Below are positions 37,081 through 47,789 of a stretch of 64,000 nt of DNA, piece after piece (position 1 is the first letter of the stretch; the number at the start of each line of letters is the position of its first letter). Position numbers and translations under genes: made by a program. The DNA comes from Emydura subglobosa. Taxonomy: Eukaryota > Chordata > Testudines > Chelidae. Where the stretch lies: positions 53,820,235-53,884,234 of the forward strand of contig ML679941.1 in assembly GCA_007922225.1 (NCBI GenBank), given 5' to 3'. The notes under the pieces were generated by a model that saw only the letters and a program-made list of their open reading frames with translations, was not told the origin of the DNA and searched no databases.

Positions 37081-37193
37081 CCTGACTTCCAGACTGAGCA
37101 TGGCCAGCAGAGGTGCAGAGGCATGGCCTCCTTAGTCTGCAGTGAGTCATTAACCCTCTCTAGGCCAGAGCAGGGCTGGTACGCCCCATCACA

Positions 37194-37902
37194 CACCCGT
37201 CACACAACAAAGCACTTTACACTTCCTTTCAATTGTTAACTGGAATTTATTACTAATTATGACTGCTGGTAAGTTAAATAAGAAGCTAATTTAACTGTGG
37301 TAATACTCTCATCAGCTTTACTAGCATCTCTGTACTTGCACTTTCTACACTGTTAAAAATCACAGCTGCAGTTAAAATCATCTGTTCATAAGCCTAATCT
37401 CAGGCTTCCTATTGGTGAAGCCTAAACTCAATTAGCAGTGCAGCTTCTGTTTGAACTTATCTTCCAATGGCTGAATACAATAGTTCTATTTTCCCATTAC
37501 ATTGTGGTACATTTTCCAAATGTCAACGTGACACAAACATCTAATACAAGTCTCCAGAGCCAATGTTATCACCTCTAAACAAAAGGAAACTATGCCAGAT
37601 CTGATCAGCGGCTGAGTGGTACTACTCCGCACTTCCAGGTGGCAGATATGTACAGTAATATTATTAAGGCTGCCCCTGCAACTCCTAGGCAAAATGATGT
37701 GAGCACATCTGCTATTCTCTCCAGCAGAGGACAGTGGTAAACGTTGTGGAAAGACTGGCAAACATTGGTGGGGCCTATGGGTCCCATTGAAGTCAATAGG
37801 AGTTTTGCCATTAACTTCCAGGAAGTCAGGATCTCGTGCAGAGCTTGATTTTTGGAGCATCATCCATTTCAACTGAAGCCAATGGAAGTGCACTATAGGA
37901 GT
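37194..37902. other. Unrecognised sequence
   Basis: No gene is visible. An ORF of 135 codons on the minus strand (37486-37893) has no recognisable domain and overlaps repeat-like text. Confidence 0.4.
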
Positions 37903-38035
37903 CTATTACAGGAGTGGGTAGGTGAGGTTCTGTGGCCTGCAATGTGCAGCAGGTCAGCTTAGATGATCATATGGTCCCTTCTGACCTTAAAGTCGATGAG
38001 TCTGTGAACAACTCTGAAAATCAGGGCCATAGTGC
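37903..38035 (+). mobile_element. CR1-like LINE 3' end
   Basis: Contains 'gagtgggtaggtgaggttct', 'gtcagcttagatgatcatat' and 'ggtcccttctgaccttaaag'. This is the same tail as at 54240-54366. It is truncated to about 100 bp. Confidence 0.75.
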
Positions 38036-38280
38036 ATAATTATATGGAAAGTAACTATGCATGCAGTGAAAGGAAGAATAACTCCATGTGAATTTAGGAG
38101 TTCTCTGCTCCACAGTAATTCATTAATTATCTTCCAGCTCCAAAAGAAAAGAACTTAATGTTTATTATAACATCCAAATATACTTACAGCTTAATTGTTT
38201 TAAACTGAGAACAAATGACATTCATTGTGTTGTAAAAATCTTCAGGATAGGTAGAGCACAGCAGATCTTCTGCACCTCAG

Positions 38281-38948
38281 CAGGGCTGGATTAACTATTA
38301 GATTTTGTGAGGCCCCTCCACCACACTTGAGAAACGGGGATTTAAAAACGCCATCATCCTACCCTCCCCCCTGAGCTGCTGCCCCCTCCCATTCCCAAGA
38401 GGCTCTCCTGTGTTCTGCACTCCCCCCTCCCCAGTGCTGCCCCATTCACAGAGCAGCTCAGTGTCCCCGCGCCCTGCCCTCCCTCTTCCACTTCCCTGGG
38501 CTGCCCCCTCCACAGAAGCCCCCATACCCACCCCCTGCTTGGGTCACAGGGGTCCCCCAGGCTAAACCCCTGTGCTGTCCTTCCGCCCGGCAGCATTGCA
38601 TTGCCACTGCCCTACAGAGCTATTCCATCCATGCCTGCCACACGCTGCCAGTAACAGTGCTCTGCCCCAGCTCCAGGCAGGCCCTGGCCAGCGCGCCCCA
38701 TGCATGGCCAGAGGGGACTCGCTGTAGCTGCGCAGCAGGCTGGGCACCACAGGGCTGCTCCCGCCCAGGGGCTTGGCACCAAGCTCCCGGCAGGGAAGCT
38801 TTGGCAACTGGCTGCCCTGCACGCCACAAGTGGGACCGGTGGCAGTTGGCACCAGGCTCCCCTCTCCACCCACGGGTCCTGCCAGGGCCCCCATTAGCCC
38901 AAGACCCTGGGCTGCAGCCCCTAAAGCCCCTGCGTTAATCTGGCTCTG
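38281..38948. mobile_element. hAT-type MITE with perfect 8-bp target duplication
   Basis: The 668-bp GC-rich insert starts 'cagggctggattaactatt'. It ends with the mirror of 'cagagccagattaacgcagg'. It is flanked by the identical octamer CACCTCAG at 38273-38280 and 38949-38956. Overlapping ORFs on both strands are a by-product of GC richness. Confidence 0.93.
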
Positions 38949-38956
38949 CACCTCAG

Positions 38957-39559
38957 TTATTGCAAAGAGTTTGTAAGGCAAACAATTACATAGCAATAGT
39001 TCAGATGTATTTCCTGTTTTTTAACAGTTCCCCCCACACCCCCCCCCACCTTTCGCAAAGTAATCTTGTCTATTACAAAACAAACTGTGAACAGAAAAAG
39101 AGTTACAAATTTCAAAGAGCAAGTCCCCATCTTTACAGGAATCTTCCTGAGACTGGATAATCACTGACTAAAAAAAAAAAAAAAAAAAAAGCCATAATCT
39201 GTACATGGCAATGAGAACCAGAGGGCTCCTCTGACAGAAAGATGAAACCAAAAAGTGAGCAAGGTTCATTTATAGTTGAAAGAAATTGTTTAGTTTCATA
39301 TTAATGAATAGGCTCAATCTTGTAGTTCTGATGTCGGCAGAACTCCTATTCTTTGCAAAGTCCATCTGATTCTTTAGATATGGTATTTTTCAAAAATAAT
39401 TTTTCCACGATCTTTTCATTCTTAACCAAAAAATTCAATGTTTCTACATGTGATCCCTCCTACTGTAACTCTAGGAACCTCGGTACTCACATCCTACACG
39501 CTACTGCAAGGATATTTATACAAAATATGCGTTGTGAAAGCTAACACCACATTGGTCAT
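38957..39559. other. Unrecognised sequence with a poly(A) run
   Basis: No gene is visible. A C-rich patch lies near 39030-39050 and a run of about 20 A residues at 39171-39190. Confidence 0.4.
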
Positions 39560-40290
39560 TAATATCATTGTAAAATACATGTGTTAGCCTTATCTGTGAA
39601 AATATTAATTCTCTCTGTATGATGTTAGTAGAACATATTTAAGACCAGATAGTCTAGCCTAGGTAAAGCTGAAAACAGATCTGTCCTAGACAAAGGAATG
39701 TGGGTCTACCTCAGTTTACATATTAGCAGTAGCTAAGCTGCTGAACTAAACCAGTGGGGGCTATCCTGTTCCTGAACTCATGAGATAGAGGATTAAAATG
39801 GCTCCTGGACCCCAGAGAGAGAGATGGGTGACTTAATCCCCAGGAGGTCTTTCTGACTTGTAAATCAAATACATCCCTTTGAAGATATAAGGAACAAGAA
39901 AGACTCTATCTTTATCCTTCACCTGAGGAGACAAAGAAACCAAGTGATTTTATCTCAGTGATGGTTCCTGGTCAGGCCAGGCCAGCCAGTAAAAAGCTGG
40001 AAAGAAGACTGTGGGTAAAAGAAACCATTTTGAACAAATACTGTATCTTGCTAGATTACGTTTTTTTACTTTTAGATGTCTATTTTCACTTTTATTTGCT
40101 TGTAGCCATCTCTACCTTCATGACTTTTACTTTATATCACTTAATCTTTTGTTAATAAACTTGTTTTACTTTTGCTATAAACCGGCACAGTGCTGTGTTT
40201 GAAAGGATGGATGTATTTACCCCAGTAAAATTAATAAACCATGTTGTACTGACACTTCAACATAGCAACCAACTTAATATTTTCTGGGAA
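39560..40290 (+). repeat. Probable LTR-like repeat with poly(A) signal
   Basis: The T-rich stretch 'agatgtctattttcactttt' through 'tcttttgttaataaacttg', with AATAAA near 40155, resembles the 3' part of reptile LTRs. Upstream text is purine-rich with polypurine patches. No termini or coding region were defined, so this is tentative. Confidence 0.35.
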
Positions 40291-40497
40291 TGCACAGTGG
40301 TAAGGGCTGTGCATTGCATGGAAACTTCTCCAAGGAGCTCAGGGGTTGGAGTTCACTGATTGTTACCTGCTAGGTGAGGTTTGGGGTGGGAGAATCTTCA
40401 GGCATTTGCTGGTGAGGAAGACAGACTCATATGGCAGGGAATTGACACAGCCTAATCACCAGCAAAATTCACGCTTTCTGAGGCAGACAGGTAACAC

Positions 40498-40779
40498 AGG
40501 GTTTGTTTACATTGCAGTAAAACACCCGTCACTGTCCTGTGTCAGCTGACTCATGTTTGTGGGGCTCAGGCTGTGGTGCTATAAATTGCAGTGTAGACGT
40601 TTGGGTTCAGGATGGAGCCTGGACTCCTCCCCCCCCTCACAGGGTCTCATAGCCCAGGCTACAGCCCAAGTGTGAACATTTACGCTGCAATTTTATAGCC
40701 CTGTACTGAGCCCCATGAGCTTGTGTCCATTGACTCAGGCCACCCATAGGTGTTTTACTGCAGTGTAGACATATCCCCA
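40498..40779. mobile_element. Foldback MITE, third family
   Basis: Two arms of about 135 bp are imperfect reverse complements: 'attgcagtaaaacacccgtc' at the left pairs with the right-hand 'aggtgttttactgcagtgta'. 'tggggctcaggctgtggtgc' and 'tataaattgcagtgtagacg' also pair with their mirror images. The centre lies near 40635. A shortened relative lies at 50003-50091. Confidence 0.85.
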
Positions 40780-41035
40780 GTGGCTCACAACTCTGGGTAT
40801 CCCCAGCAGTGTGCTACAGTGACATAGTCAAACAGGATTTATACACAGCTTGCAGTTCTGACTGAGGTGTACACTCAAAGCACTGGTAAAACAATGTTAA
40901 GTGATTTTCAAGCAACGAGGCTGGTCAAAGAACCTAGTAACCTAGTCAAAGAAAGCTTACAGGTTTATTATTTTCTGTTTGTTTGTTTGGGGCAAGGGAA
41001 ATTTAGAACAAAGGAAGTTTAAAATGAATGACAGG
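40780..41035. other. Unrecognised spacer before the gypsy element
   Basis: No 5' LTR matching the 3' LTR at 44859-45077 is visible here, so the left end of the gypsy element is truncated or rearranged. Confidence 0.4.
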
Positions 41036-41765
41036 GAAACAATCACTATGCTAGAACTGACTAAATTGAAAAGGACCAAAAAGCCCTAAAAAGAGAGGTT
41101 GAGAAAGCAGTACAAGAACATCAGAATTGGCAAGCAGAATGAGAGTGAGATTGTGAATACCAAAAATGGGAAATAGACAAAAGAGCCAAAGAGCAAGAAG
41201 CAGCACACATGCGGACCCTGGAAACAGAAACAGATGCCCACCAGTGAGCCATGGAGCTGAAAGACAAAGAAACCCTGGAAGAAGAAGAGGAGAGGCTGTG
41301 TAACCTGAACATGATGGAAAGCCATAGACAGATCCCACACCCCATAAGTGCTTTCTCTCCCCAAGGGACACCCAGCTGGGACCAATTGTGCCCTGCGTAC
41401 AAAAAAGCAAACTGAACTGAAGAATAATTTACCACTTTTGAAAGGATATGTGAGGTGCATAAAGTTCCAGAGGACAAGAAAGCTTTAAATGTTGTTAATG
41501 AAATAGAAATTGAACAAACATTGAAATAGGGAGAATTTTAAAACGCTGCATTGCAAAGGTTCCAGATTATTCCTGAGGTCTATAAAACAAAATTTAGAGC
41601 CTCAAAATGAATGACAAGTCCTAGAGAATATGTGTATAAATTGTGTGACTAGATGAAAAAATGAGTCAAAGAGAAGAGGGCAGAGTGCTATGAATAGTTT
41701 GATGGTTTAGCACAGGAGCAGTTCTTGAGCATAGGTTCTGAAGAGGTCAAACAAGCTATTTGGGA
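41036..41765 (+). pseudogene. gypsy gag remnant with coiled coil and SCAN-like capsid
   Basis: 41036-41330 encodes, across several stops and frame changes, a Lys/Glu-rich stretch typical of a coiled coil. 41420-41480 reads 'FERICEVHKVPEDKKAL', as in the capsid N-terminal part. 41560-41765 reads 'IPEVYKTKFRAS' and then '...REYVYKLCD' and 'AQEQFLSIGSEEVKQAIW'. These have the pattern of the SCAN domain (P-E-x-Y-x-x-x-F-R, then E-Q-F-L). SCAN domains of vertebrate zinc-finger proteins are known to derive from a gypsy-type capsid. No zinc knuckle follows. Many stop codons make it non-functional. Confidence 0.65.
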
Positions 41766-41932
41766 TAAATCCCATAACACTAGTGTAGACAGCAGTATTT
41801 CGGAGGGATAGCTCTCCTGCCGACATAGCTATCACCCCTTATTTAGATGGTTTTATTATGTTGGCGGGAGAGCTCTGCAGCCAACACAATGCAGCTACAC
41901 TATCGCTTATGCCGACAAAACTTATGTCATGG
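41765..41932. mobile_element. MITE inserted between gag and pol
   Basis: The text 'ctagtgtagacagcagtatt', 'cctgccgacatagctatcac' and 'tggttttattatgttggcgg' matches a turtle MITE family with 'gtgtagac' ends. It replaces the part of the retrotransposon where nucleocapsid and protease would lie. It supplies the first 26 or so codons of the open frame that runs into RT. Exact ends were not determined. Confidence 0.65.
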
Positions 41933-42919
41933 CTTAGGAAGATCCAGCTGAACTGGGCAGAAGTGCACAGAATGGCTAAAGGAGAAACAGGTCTGACAGC
42001 TGTATTAAAGAAACATGCCACTGTTTTTGGAGAGTACCTGGGAAATATGACAGGAATCACAGTGAAATTGAACACTAAGCCTGACAGCCAGCCAAAATGT
42101 CTGAAAGCCAGAACTGTGCCATCTGCCATCGGGCCAAAAGTTGAAGCGGACCTAGAGCACCTGGTCAAAAATGGAGTCCTAGTACCAGTTACCCACAGCC
42201 AATGGGCAACCCCAGTCATTCCAGTATTGAAGAAAGATGGCTCCATTTGGATTTGTGGGGATTTTAAGGTCACTGTTAACCCAGTGTCGTGTGCAGAGAA
42301 ATACCCTCTTCCCCACATCGATGAACTCTTCGCTGGCTTGGCTGGTGGACAAAAGTTCAGCAAGATTGATCTGAGTCAGGCGTATTTATAGATGCACATC
42401 AATAAGAAGTCCCATGAGCTGTTAACTACTGTGACACATAAAGGGCTGTACCAATACTGTCACTTGCCCTTCAGAATAACGTCTGCTCCAGCTTTGTTCC
42501 AGAGGGCTATGGACCAGATCTTGAGTGGCTTGCCAGGAGTCCAGTGCTATCTTGATGACATCCTGGTCACTAGCAAAAGTGAGGAGGATCACCTTAAGAA
42601 CTTGGAGGCTACCCTACAAAGACTGGAAGAGTATGGCCTATGAGTCCCCAAAGACAAATGTGAATTCTTCCAGTCCTCTGTTGAATATTTGGGACATGTC
42701 ATAGATGCTACTGGCCTTTGTAAGGCTCCTGCAAAAGTCAAGGCTATCGTGGAAGCTTTACCTCCTCAAAATGTAAGCCAACTTCGCTCTTTTTTAGGGC
42801 TATTGAACTATTATGGAAAGTTTATTCCACAGTTAGCAACACTACTAAAACCACTACATGAACTCCTTGGACTGAGGCCTCTGATGTTGCATTTAACAAG
42901 GCTGAACGGGCATTCCTAA
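41933..42919 (+). pseudogene. gypsy reverse transcriptase, interrupted
   Basis: One reading frame runs through the RT domain with two in-frame stops, at 42389-42391 (TAG) and 42641-42643 (TGA), and loses frame after about 42860. Motifs in order are 'GVLVPVTHSQWATPVIPVLK', 'KYPLPHIDELFAGL', 'FSKIDLSQAYL', 'LPFRITSAPALFQRAMD', the catalytic 'CYLDDILV' with YLDD at 42548-42559, 'VEYLGHVID', and the RT-RNase H connection 'QLRSFLGLLNYYGKFIPQLA'. Both aspartates of YLDD are kept. It acted in cDNA synthesis inside the retrotransposon particle. It is now dead because of the stops. Confidence 0.92.
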
Positions 42920-43566
42920 ATTCAGAGGTTCTGACGCATTTTGATCCATCCTTACCTCTACAATTGGCCTGCGATGCCTCCCCTTATGGAGTGGAGTGGC
43001 TGTGTCACACATTATGCCTTTGGGAGAAGAGAGACCCATTTCTTTTGCCTCACGCACCTTAAGCAAAGCAGAAGATAATTATGCCCAAATTGAATGTGAA
43101 ACACTGAATCGTTTTTTGAATTTGGAAATTTCACCAGTACCTGTTTGGATGGAAGTTCACACTTCTCACTGATCATCGACCTCTAACATCAATTTTTGGA
43201 CCACGCACAGGCATGCCACCAATGGCTGCTAGTTGTATGCAACGATGGGCATTGTTGCTTTCTGCACATACACATGAGATTAAATATCAGAAATCCACTT
43301 TGCACTGCAACACAGATGGTCTCTCAAGGCTGCCTTTACCAGTTAAACATCAAGATATTGGCCAGAAAGAAATCTACTTCGAACAAGTAGAGAACACACC
43401 CATCACTGCTCCTCAAGTAAAGAAGGTAACTCACGTTGACCCAGTACTATCCCAAGTTATGGACCTAGTGATGCATGGAACATCTCTATGGGACGCTCAG
43501 GTCTCAACCAACCTTCTTCCCTACATGACCAAGAGGATGGAGTTATCAATTCATTCTGGTTGCTAG
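42920..43566 (+). pseudogene. gypsy RNase H and tether, frameshifted
   Basis: 42940-43010 carries 'FDPSLPLQLACDASPYGV', where the aspartate of 'CDAS' is the first RNase H catalytic residue. After a frame change 'PISFASRTLSKAE' follows. The frame at 43213-43566 gives 'MQRWALLLSAHTHEIKYQKS' and 'DGLSRLPL', the RNase H C-terminal end and the tether to integrase. At least two frameshifts and one stop separate these blocks. Confidence 0.85.
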
Positions 43567-44344
43567 TTGTGGGGGATGCGTGTCATTATTCCACCACCAC
43601 TGAGATTACAGATGTTAGAACAGCTACATTCAGGTCACTGGAATAGTGTGCATGAAAGAAATTGCACAAAGCTACTTTTGGTGGCCTGGCCTGGACAGTG
43701 CCATTGAAGAGAAGGCAAGAGTTTGTATTTCATGTCAGACTGTGAGGAACACACCTTAGTTGGTGCCCCTACACCCATGGGACTGGGCTGAAAACCCATG
43801 GCAGTGTATTCATGTTGATTTTGCTGGTCCATTTGAAGGAAGCATGTTCCTGGTTGTTGTAGATGCCCACTCTAAATGACCAGAAGTCTCTGTAATGCCG
43901 TTCACTACTGCTGAAAGTACTATCCAGAAACTGTGTGAAATCTTTAGTCGTTTTGGTCTGCCAGAACAACTTGTGAGCGACAACAGACTGCAGTTCGTCT
44001 CTAAGGAGTTTGAAAATTTTATGAAAGCAAATGGGATACATCACATCACTTCAGCACCATATCATCCATCCACCAGTGAATTAGCTGAAAGGCTTGTGCA
44101 GACCATGAAACAACCTTTAAGATCTGCAAGGGGACATTTGTCCGTTCAAAAGCATCTGGACACCTTCTTACTATCCTACAGAAACACACCTCATGCTACG
44201 ACTAAAGCGTCCCCGGCCTTTCTAATGATGGGACGACAGCTGTGCACTTGCTTTGATCTGCTGAAACCCGCCAAAGCACGGCAAGTTGTGCAACATCAAC
44301 AGCAAAACCAAGTAATCAGACGTGCACACAGAGCAAAAGACTGA
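43567..44344 (+). pseudogene. gypsy integrase, catalytic triad retained
   Basis: The zinc-binding N-terminal part (43600-43760) is frameshifted. The core keeps a DD35E triad in one frame: first Asp at 43817-43819 ('HVDFAGP'), second Asp at 43979-43981 ('VSDN'), and Glu at 44087-44089 ('LAERLVQ') exactly 35 residues later. One stop (TGA at 43877-43879) lies between the first two. The C-terminal strand continues beyond 44344 in broken frames to about 44500, with 'VTYTVQTADD'-like text and a Ser/Pro-rich tail to about 44790. It inserted the cDNA into host DNA. It is now inactive because of the breaks. Confidence 0.9.
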
Positions 44345-44842
44345 ACCTTTAGTCCTGGACAGCCTGTCCTACCTCAGAACTATGCTTCTGGAGTTAAATG
44401 GGTCCCTGCTACAGTCATCACCTGAACAGGACTTGTTTCCTACACTGTCCAGACTGCAGATGATCTCTCCTCACAGCAGCATGTAGATCAGTTGTTGGCA
44501 GGTCATACATGTCCCAAGGATACATCTCCAGTTGAACTGCCTGATCTCACCATTACAGGTGAGATATCATCAAGTCAAGAGTCACCCGTTCCTGACTCCC
44601 CTTCTCCATCCACCTCTGCAGCAGATACAGCCCCCTCCCCTGTTCGAGCAGTTACAACATCCTCACCTGTTTGAGCTACGAGTCCTGAGCCCATCGTTAG
44701 ACCTGCACCAATAACAACTTCCAGTGCAAGAACACCAGAAGTCCGCTGTAATCCTCCTAGAGAGAGAAGGCCTCTTCAATGTCTGGATCTTTAGCTAGGG
44801 AAAACCCATGTTACAGGGCAGAATAATCCCCGGGGTTTTCAT

Positions 44843-44856
44843 TAAGGGGGGAGGAA
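44843..44856 (+). promoter_or_regulatory. Polypurine tract of the gypsy element
   Basis: 'aaggggggaggaa' lies just before the 3' LTR, the usual site of plus-strand priming. Confidence 0.8.
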
Positions 44857-44858
44857 TA

Positions 44859-45077
44859 TGTTGTGTATTTTGTGTCTTGCCTAATTGCCTAGGTTGCTGT
44901 AGCAACACAGCTTAGCTTGTTGCCACAGCAATATAGTTAGATTATTAGGGGATAGCTCAGCCAGTCCTGGCTAGTTTTCTAGTGTTAGTTCAATAAAGAC
45001 GCTCCCTGTGTTGCATCTCTCTGTGATCCTGTGCTGATTTCTCTCTCTGAATACAAACAATAAAAAGGAATTCAACA
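44859..45077 (+). repeat. 3' LTR of the gypsy element
   Basis: The 219-bp LTR begins TGTTG and ends CAACA. An AATAAA poly(A) signal is at 44992-44997. It directly follows the polypurine tract. A matching 5' LTR was not found in the window. Confidence 0.8.
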
Positions 45078-45885
45078 TAACAGGCTGGCAGCAGCTTCAG
45101 ACACAGGTTTCTATAATGCAAATGTGTTTATACTGTTTACTCAGTAAAGTGCAGCAATATAAATGTTCCATGAGGTTGTCTGCCATTTATGAACGATGTA
45201 CGTGTTGGATGTCACTAAAGGAGAGTGACCACAGTGGCTGGGGACACTGAACAAGGGTGAGGAGAGGTTTCTCTGTGCAACTAATGAGCAAGGGAAGGGG
45301 AATGACTGGGGAGCAGCAAAGCTCTATCATTGGCTACAACAAATTTGTTTCACAGCAAGTCTGTGGGTTTCAGCATTCTACCATCTGCTCTTCCCACTGG
45401 AACACATCTGTCTAATGCTATTAGAAGCACAGGAAGATACAATCCGTTCCCTGTTGTACTACAGACATCTGCTTTGCTAGCACTCCACAGAGTGAAAAAG
45501 TTCAAGCAGAAGCCTATCCCTGCTTCATTGAGTTAATGAGCCCCCAGGTACACTGCTAATATCTTTGTTGTACCATGGAGGCAGCTCAGACAGTGGCTGT
45601 TGCTAGGTTACTTGCAGGCTAATCACAATCTGTGATATACTTTGAGAACTCCTTTAGTCTAGATGCTCACTGTAGACAAGAACTGAGCTAGCAAGTAATG
45701 CATGCAGAAGAAGGAGAAATTTTCAAAATCAGATACACAAATTGACATATAGGTCTCCACCCTCAAATATATAATTTGCATATGTTAATAGTGCTGGAAA
45801 ACATACTCACATTCATTACGACAAGGGAGGATTTTTAAGTTAAATGCTCACCTGATCAGGGAGGCAAAAGCAGCTGGAGCTAGAG
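45078..45885. other. Spacer between the two gypsy elements, unrecognised
   Basis: No gene is visible. No LTR of the minus-strand gypsy was found here, so that element is probably truncated at its 3' end. Confidence 0.4.
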
Positions 45886-45899
45886 ATAGCATAAGACCA

Positions 45900-46930
45900 T
45901 GTCAAGGCTTAGGGCCTGGGACAAATCCAGTGAAGATAACAGGCACACCAGGCTCCCACCACACATTCAGGCTCAGACTGTAGCTACAGGCTGGGGGAGG
46001 GGGAGAAAACCAAATAGTATAGATGCAGAAATCTGCTGACTTATCAGGAAGGGTCCCAGGAACTGGTGGTTCAATTTCCAGGAGGGTCAACAAGTCAGGA
46101 GGTGTTTGATGCTGAGCCCCAGATCTTCTGGCCTACTGTGAACATCAGATCTTCTTGTTGCCTACACTCTGCATGTTTCTGGTAGGCCATCTTCACCTCT
46201 TCTAGGTGGTTCCAGGTAGAAACAGGGGCGCAACCCATAACTGGAGAGAAAGAGGCTCTGACTCATAGAGTCATGATTGGCACTATTGTATGAAAACACG
46301 GAATATGGCATGAATGGACCAGTTATCTTGGGGGTACGCTATCAAGAACTTCAAATATTGCTCTAGTTCTTGGTTCAGTTTGTCCATGTGTTTCAGGGTG
46401 GTATGCAGTGGAGGTGAATAGACACACGCCAGAAATGAGAGGTGAACTGTAGGCCTTGCTCAGAAACTATGTGGTCTGAGAGTCCATGAAGCTGGACCAT
46501 GTGCTGCAGCAGGAGTTGGGCGGTAGTCTCAACATAAGGCAGATAGTTCCTGGGGATGCAGTGGGCCATTTTGGTCAGGCGGTCCACAACCTCTAAGACT
46601 ATGGTGTGGCCATCAGACAGTGGGAGTTCCACAATAAAGTCTAGGCTGATGGCAGTCCAAGGCCTAGCTGGAGTCTCCATGGGATGCTAGGGGGTTTGGT
46701 TAGGGGCGTCTTGGTACGTGCACAGCACTTGCAGGAGTCCATGTATGCTTGGACCTTGGCCTGCATGCAGGGCCACCAGAAAAAATGGACAACCTTGCTG
46801 AAGATCCTCTAGCGGCCAAAGGGACCTGCCAACAGAGCATCATGGAACAGCCGTAGCATGTCCAGTTGAGAACAAAGTACATTATCCTGTCCCACACATA
46901 GTAGTGCATCTTAGCTCCCAAAGGCATGGA
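45900..46930 (-). pseudogene. sushi-type integrase, broken
   Basis: The frame at 46680-46393 reads 'PWTAISLDFIVELPLSDG' and 'VVDRLTKMAHCIP', then 'LHGLSDHIVSEQGLQFTSHF'. The first catalytic Asp is present (46639-46641). The second position of the triad, normally Asp in 'SDRG', is Glu here (46459-46461). Further on, broken frames show 'LEQYLKFLIAYPQDNW' and 'KLNHQFLGPF', the C-terminal part, to about 45900. A separate frame at 46927-46700 covers the N-terminal zinc-binding region. No chromodomain is recognisable. Confidence 0.82.
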
Positions 46931-47327
46931 CTATGTCCCTTGGGCAAGCAGGTCTTCTTTTGAGGAGGACCAGGTCTCGCTGAATTATGATATTGGCAAA
47001 ATTACCAAGCTTCAGGTGGTTGGAGGGCTCAGAAGTTGGTTCTTTGCTTCCCTAGTAGTATCCCCCTTTCTGTGATAGAGCATTGGCTTTCCCATTTTGC
47101 TTTCCCGGGTGGTAATTGCAAAGTCGAATCAAGAAAAGAACAAGGCCCACCTTAACTGCCTATAGTTCAAAGTTTTGACCTCATGGAGATACTCAAGGTT
47201 TTTATAGTTAGTGAAATCATGTACTGGGTGCTGAGCTCCCTCAAGGTGTTGCCACCATTCTTCAAATGCAGTTTTTATGGTGAGTAGCTTAGTCCAGTAT
47301 TTCATAGTTCATCTCTGGAGGGGTAAG

Positions 47328-47624
47328 TTATTGAGAATAGAATGGACATGGGTGCAGAACTGGTTGGGGACTGAGATGCTGTAAGAGTACCGCCCCTAGC
47401 GCTACATTGGATGCATTTGATTCCACTATAAATGGATGGGTTGGGTTGGGGTGTGCCAGAAGCAATGCCATGTTGAACATGGCTTTTAGCTGGTCAAAAG
47501 CGATCTGGGCTGTGGGTGACCAAGTGAATCGCATGGCTTTGTGAAAGAGGGAAGTCAGGGGAGTTATTTGTTTGGAGAAGTTGGTGCTGAATTGGCTACA
47601 GAAATTCACAAAGACAGGAGGCAC
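47328..47624 (-). pseudogene. sushi-type RNase H, active site altered
   Basis: The frame contains 'FSKQITPLTSLFHK' (RT connection), 'FTWSPTAQIAFDQLK' and 'HPFIVESNASNVALGAVL'. In intact relatives the last block has 'DAS', whose Asp binds metal. Here it is Asn (47415-47417). The reading frame ends soon after. Confidence 0.82.
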
Positions 47625-47789
47625 TGAAGGTCCAGAGTACTGTTCAGTTGCGGATAGCTTCCACCTTCTCCGGGCCCATCTGAATTACCTCCAGAGAGAT
47701 GACGTGCCCCACGAATTCAACTATGGCCTGGTTAAAAGTGCACTTTTCCAGTTTGGTGTACAAACCATGTTTCCATAGTCTCCCCAGGA

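Larger units (their letters stand above)
36286..37193 (-). repeat. LTR or LTR-proximal region with TATA box
   Basis: On the minus strand the segment begins 'tgtgatggggcgtaccagcc' at 37193. It has a TATA box (TATAAAA at 37074-37080) about 115 bp further on, and extends through a minisatellite to another 'tgacgggtataccagcccc' at about 36312-36291. The two ends share a 'ggctggta.cc' block. The combination suggests an LTR retrotransposon promoter region in minus orientation. I see no coding region. The plus-strand and minus-strand ORFs of 115-147 codons lack retroviral motifs. Confidence 0.5.
41036..45077 (+). mobile_element. Ty3/gypsy LTR retrotransposon, degenerate, 5'-truncated
   Basis: The order is gag remnant (41036-41765), an inserted MITE (about 41765-41932), RT and RNase H (41933 to about 43400), integrase (about 43570-44480) and 3' LTR (44859-45077). 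The order RT, RNase H, IN is canonical for Ty3/gypsy. The pol text is of the type often annotated 'K02A2.6-like' in vertebrates. Nucleocapsid and protease are not recognisable. Several stops and frameshifts interrupt it. The neighbour at 45.9-50.0 kb is a different lineage in opposite orientation, so the two are tail to tail. Confidence 0.9.

Noticed and set aside
37720..37735. Second CTCF core ('ccagcagaggacag')
   Set aside because: One invariant G of the core is replaced by A, so support is too weak to report as a site.
41051..41477. Three overlapping minus-strand ORFs of 118-124 codons
   Set aside because: These are antisense shadows of the Lys/Glu-rich gag coiled coil, whose complement has few stops and yields Phe/Ser/Leu-rich text.
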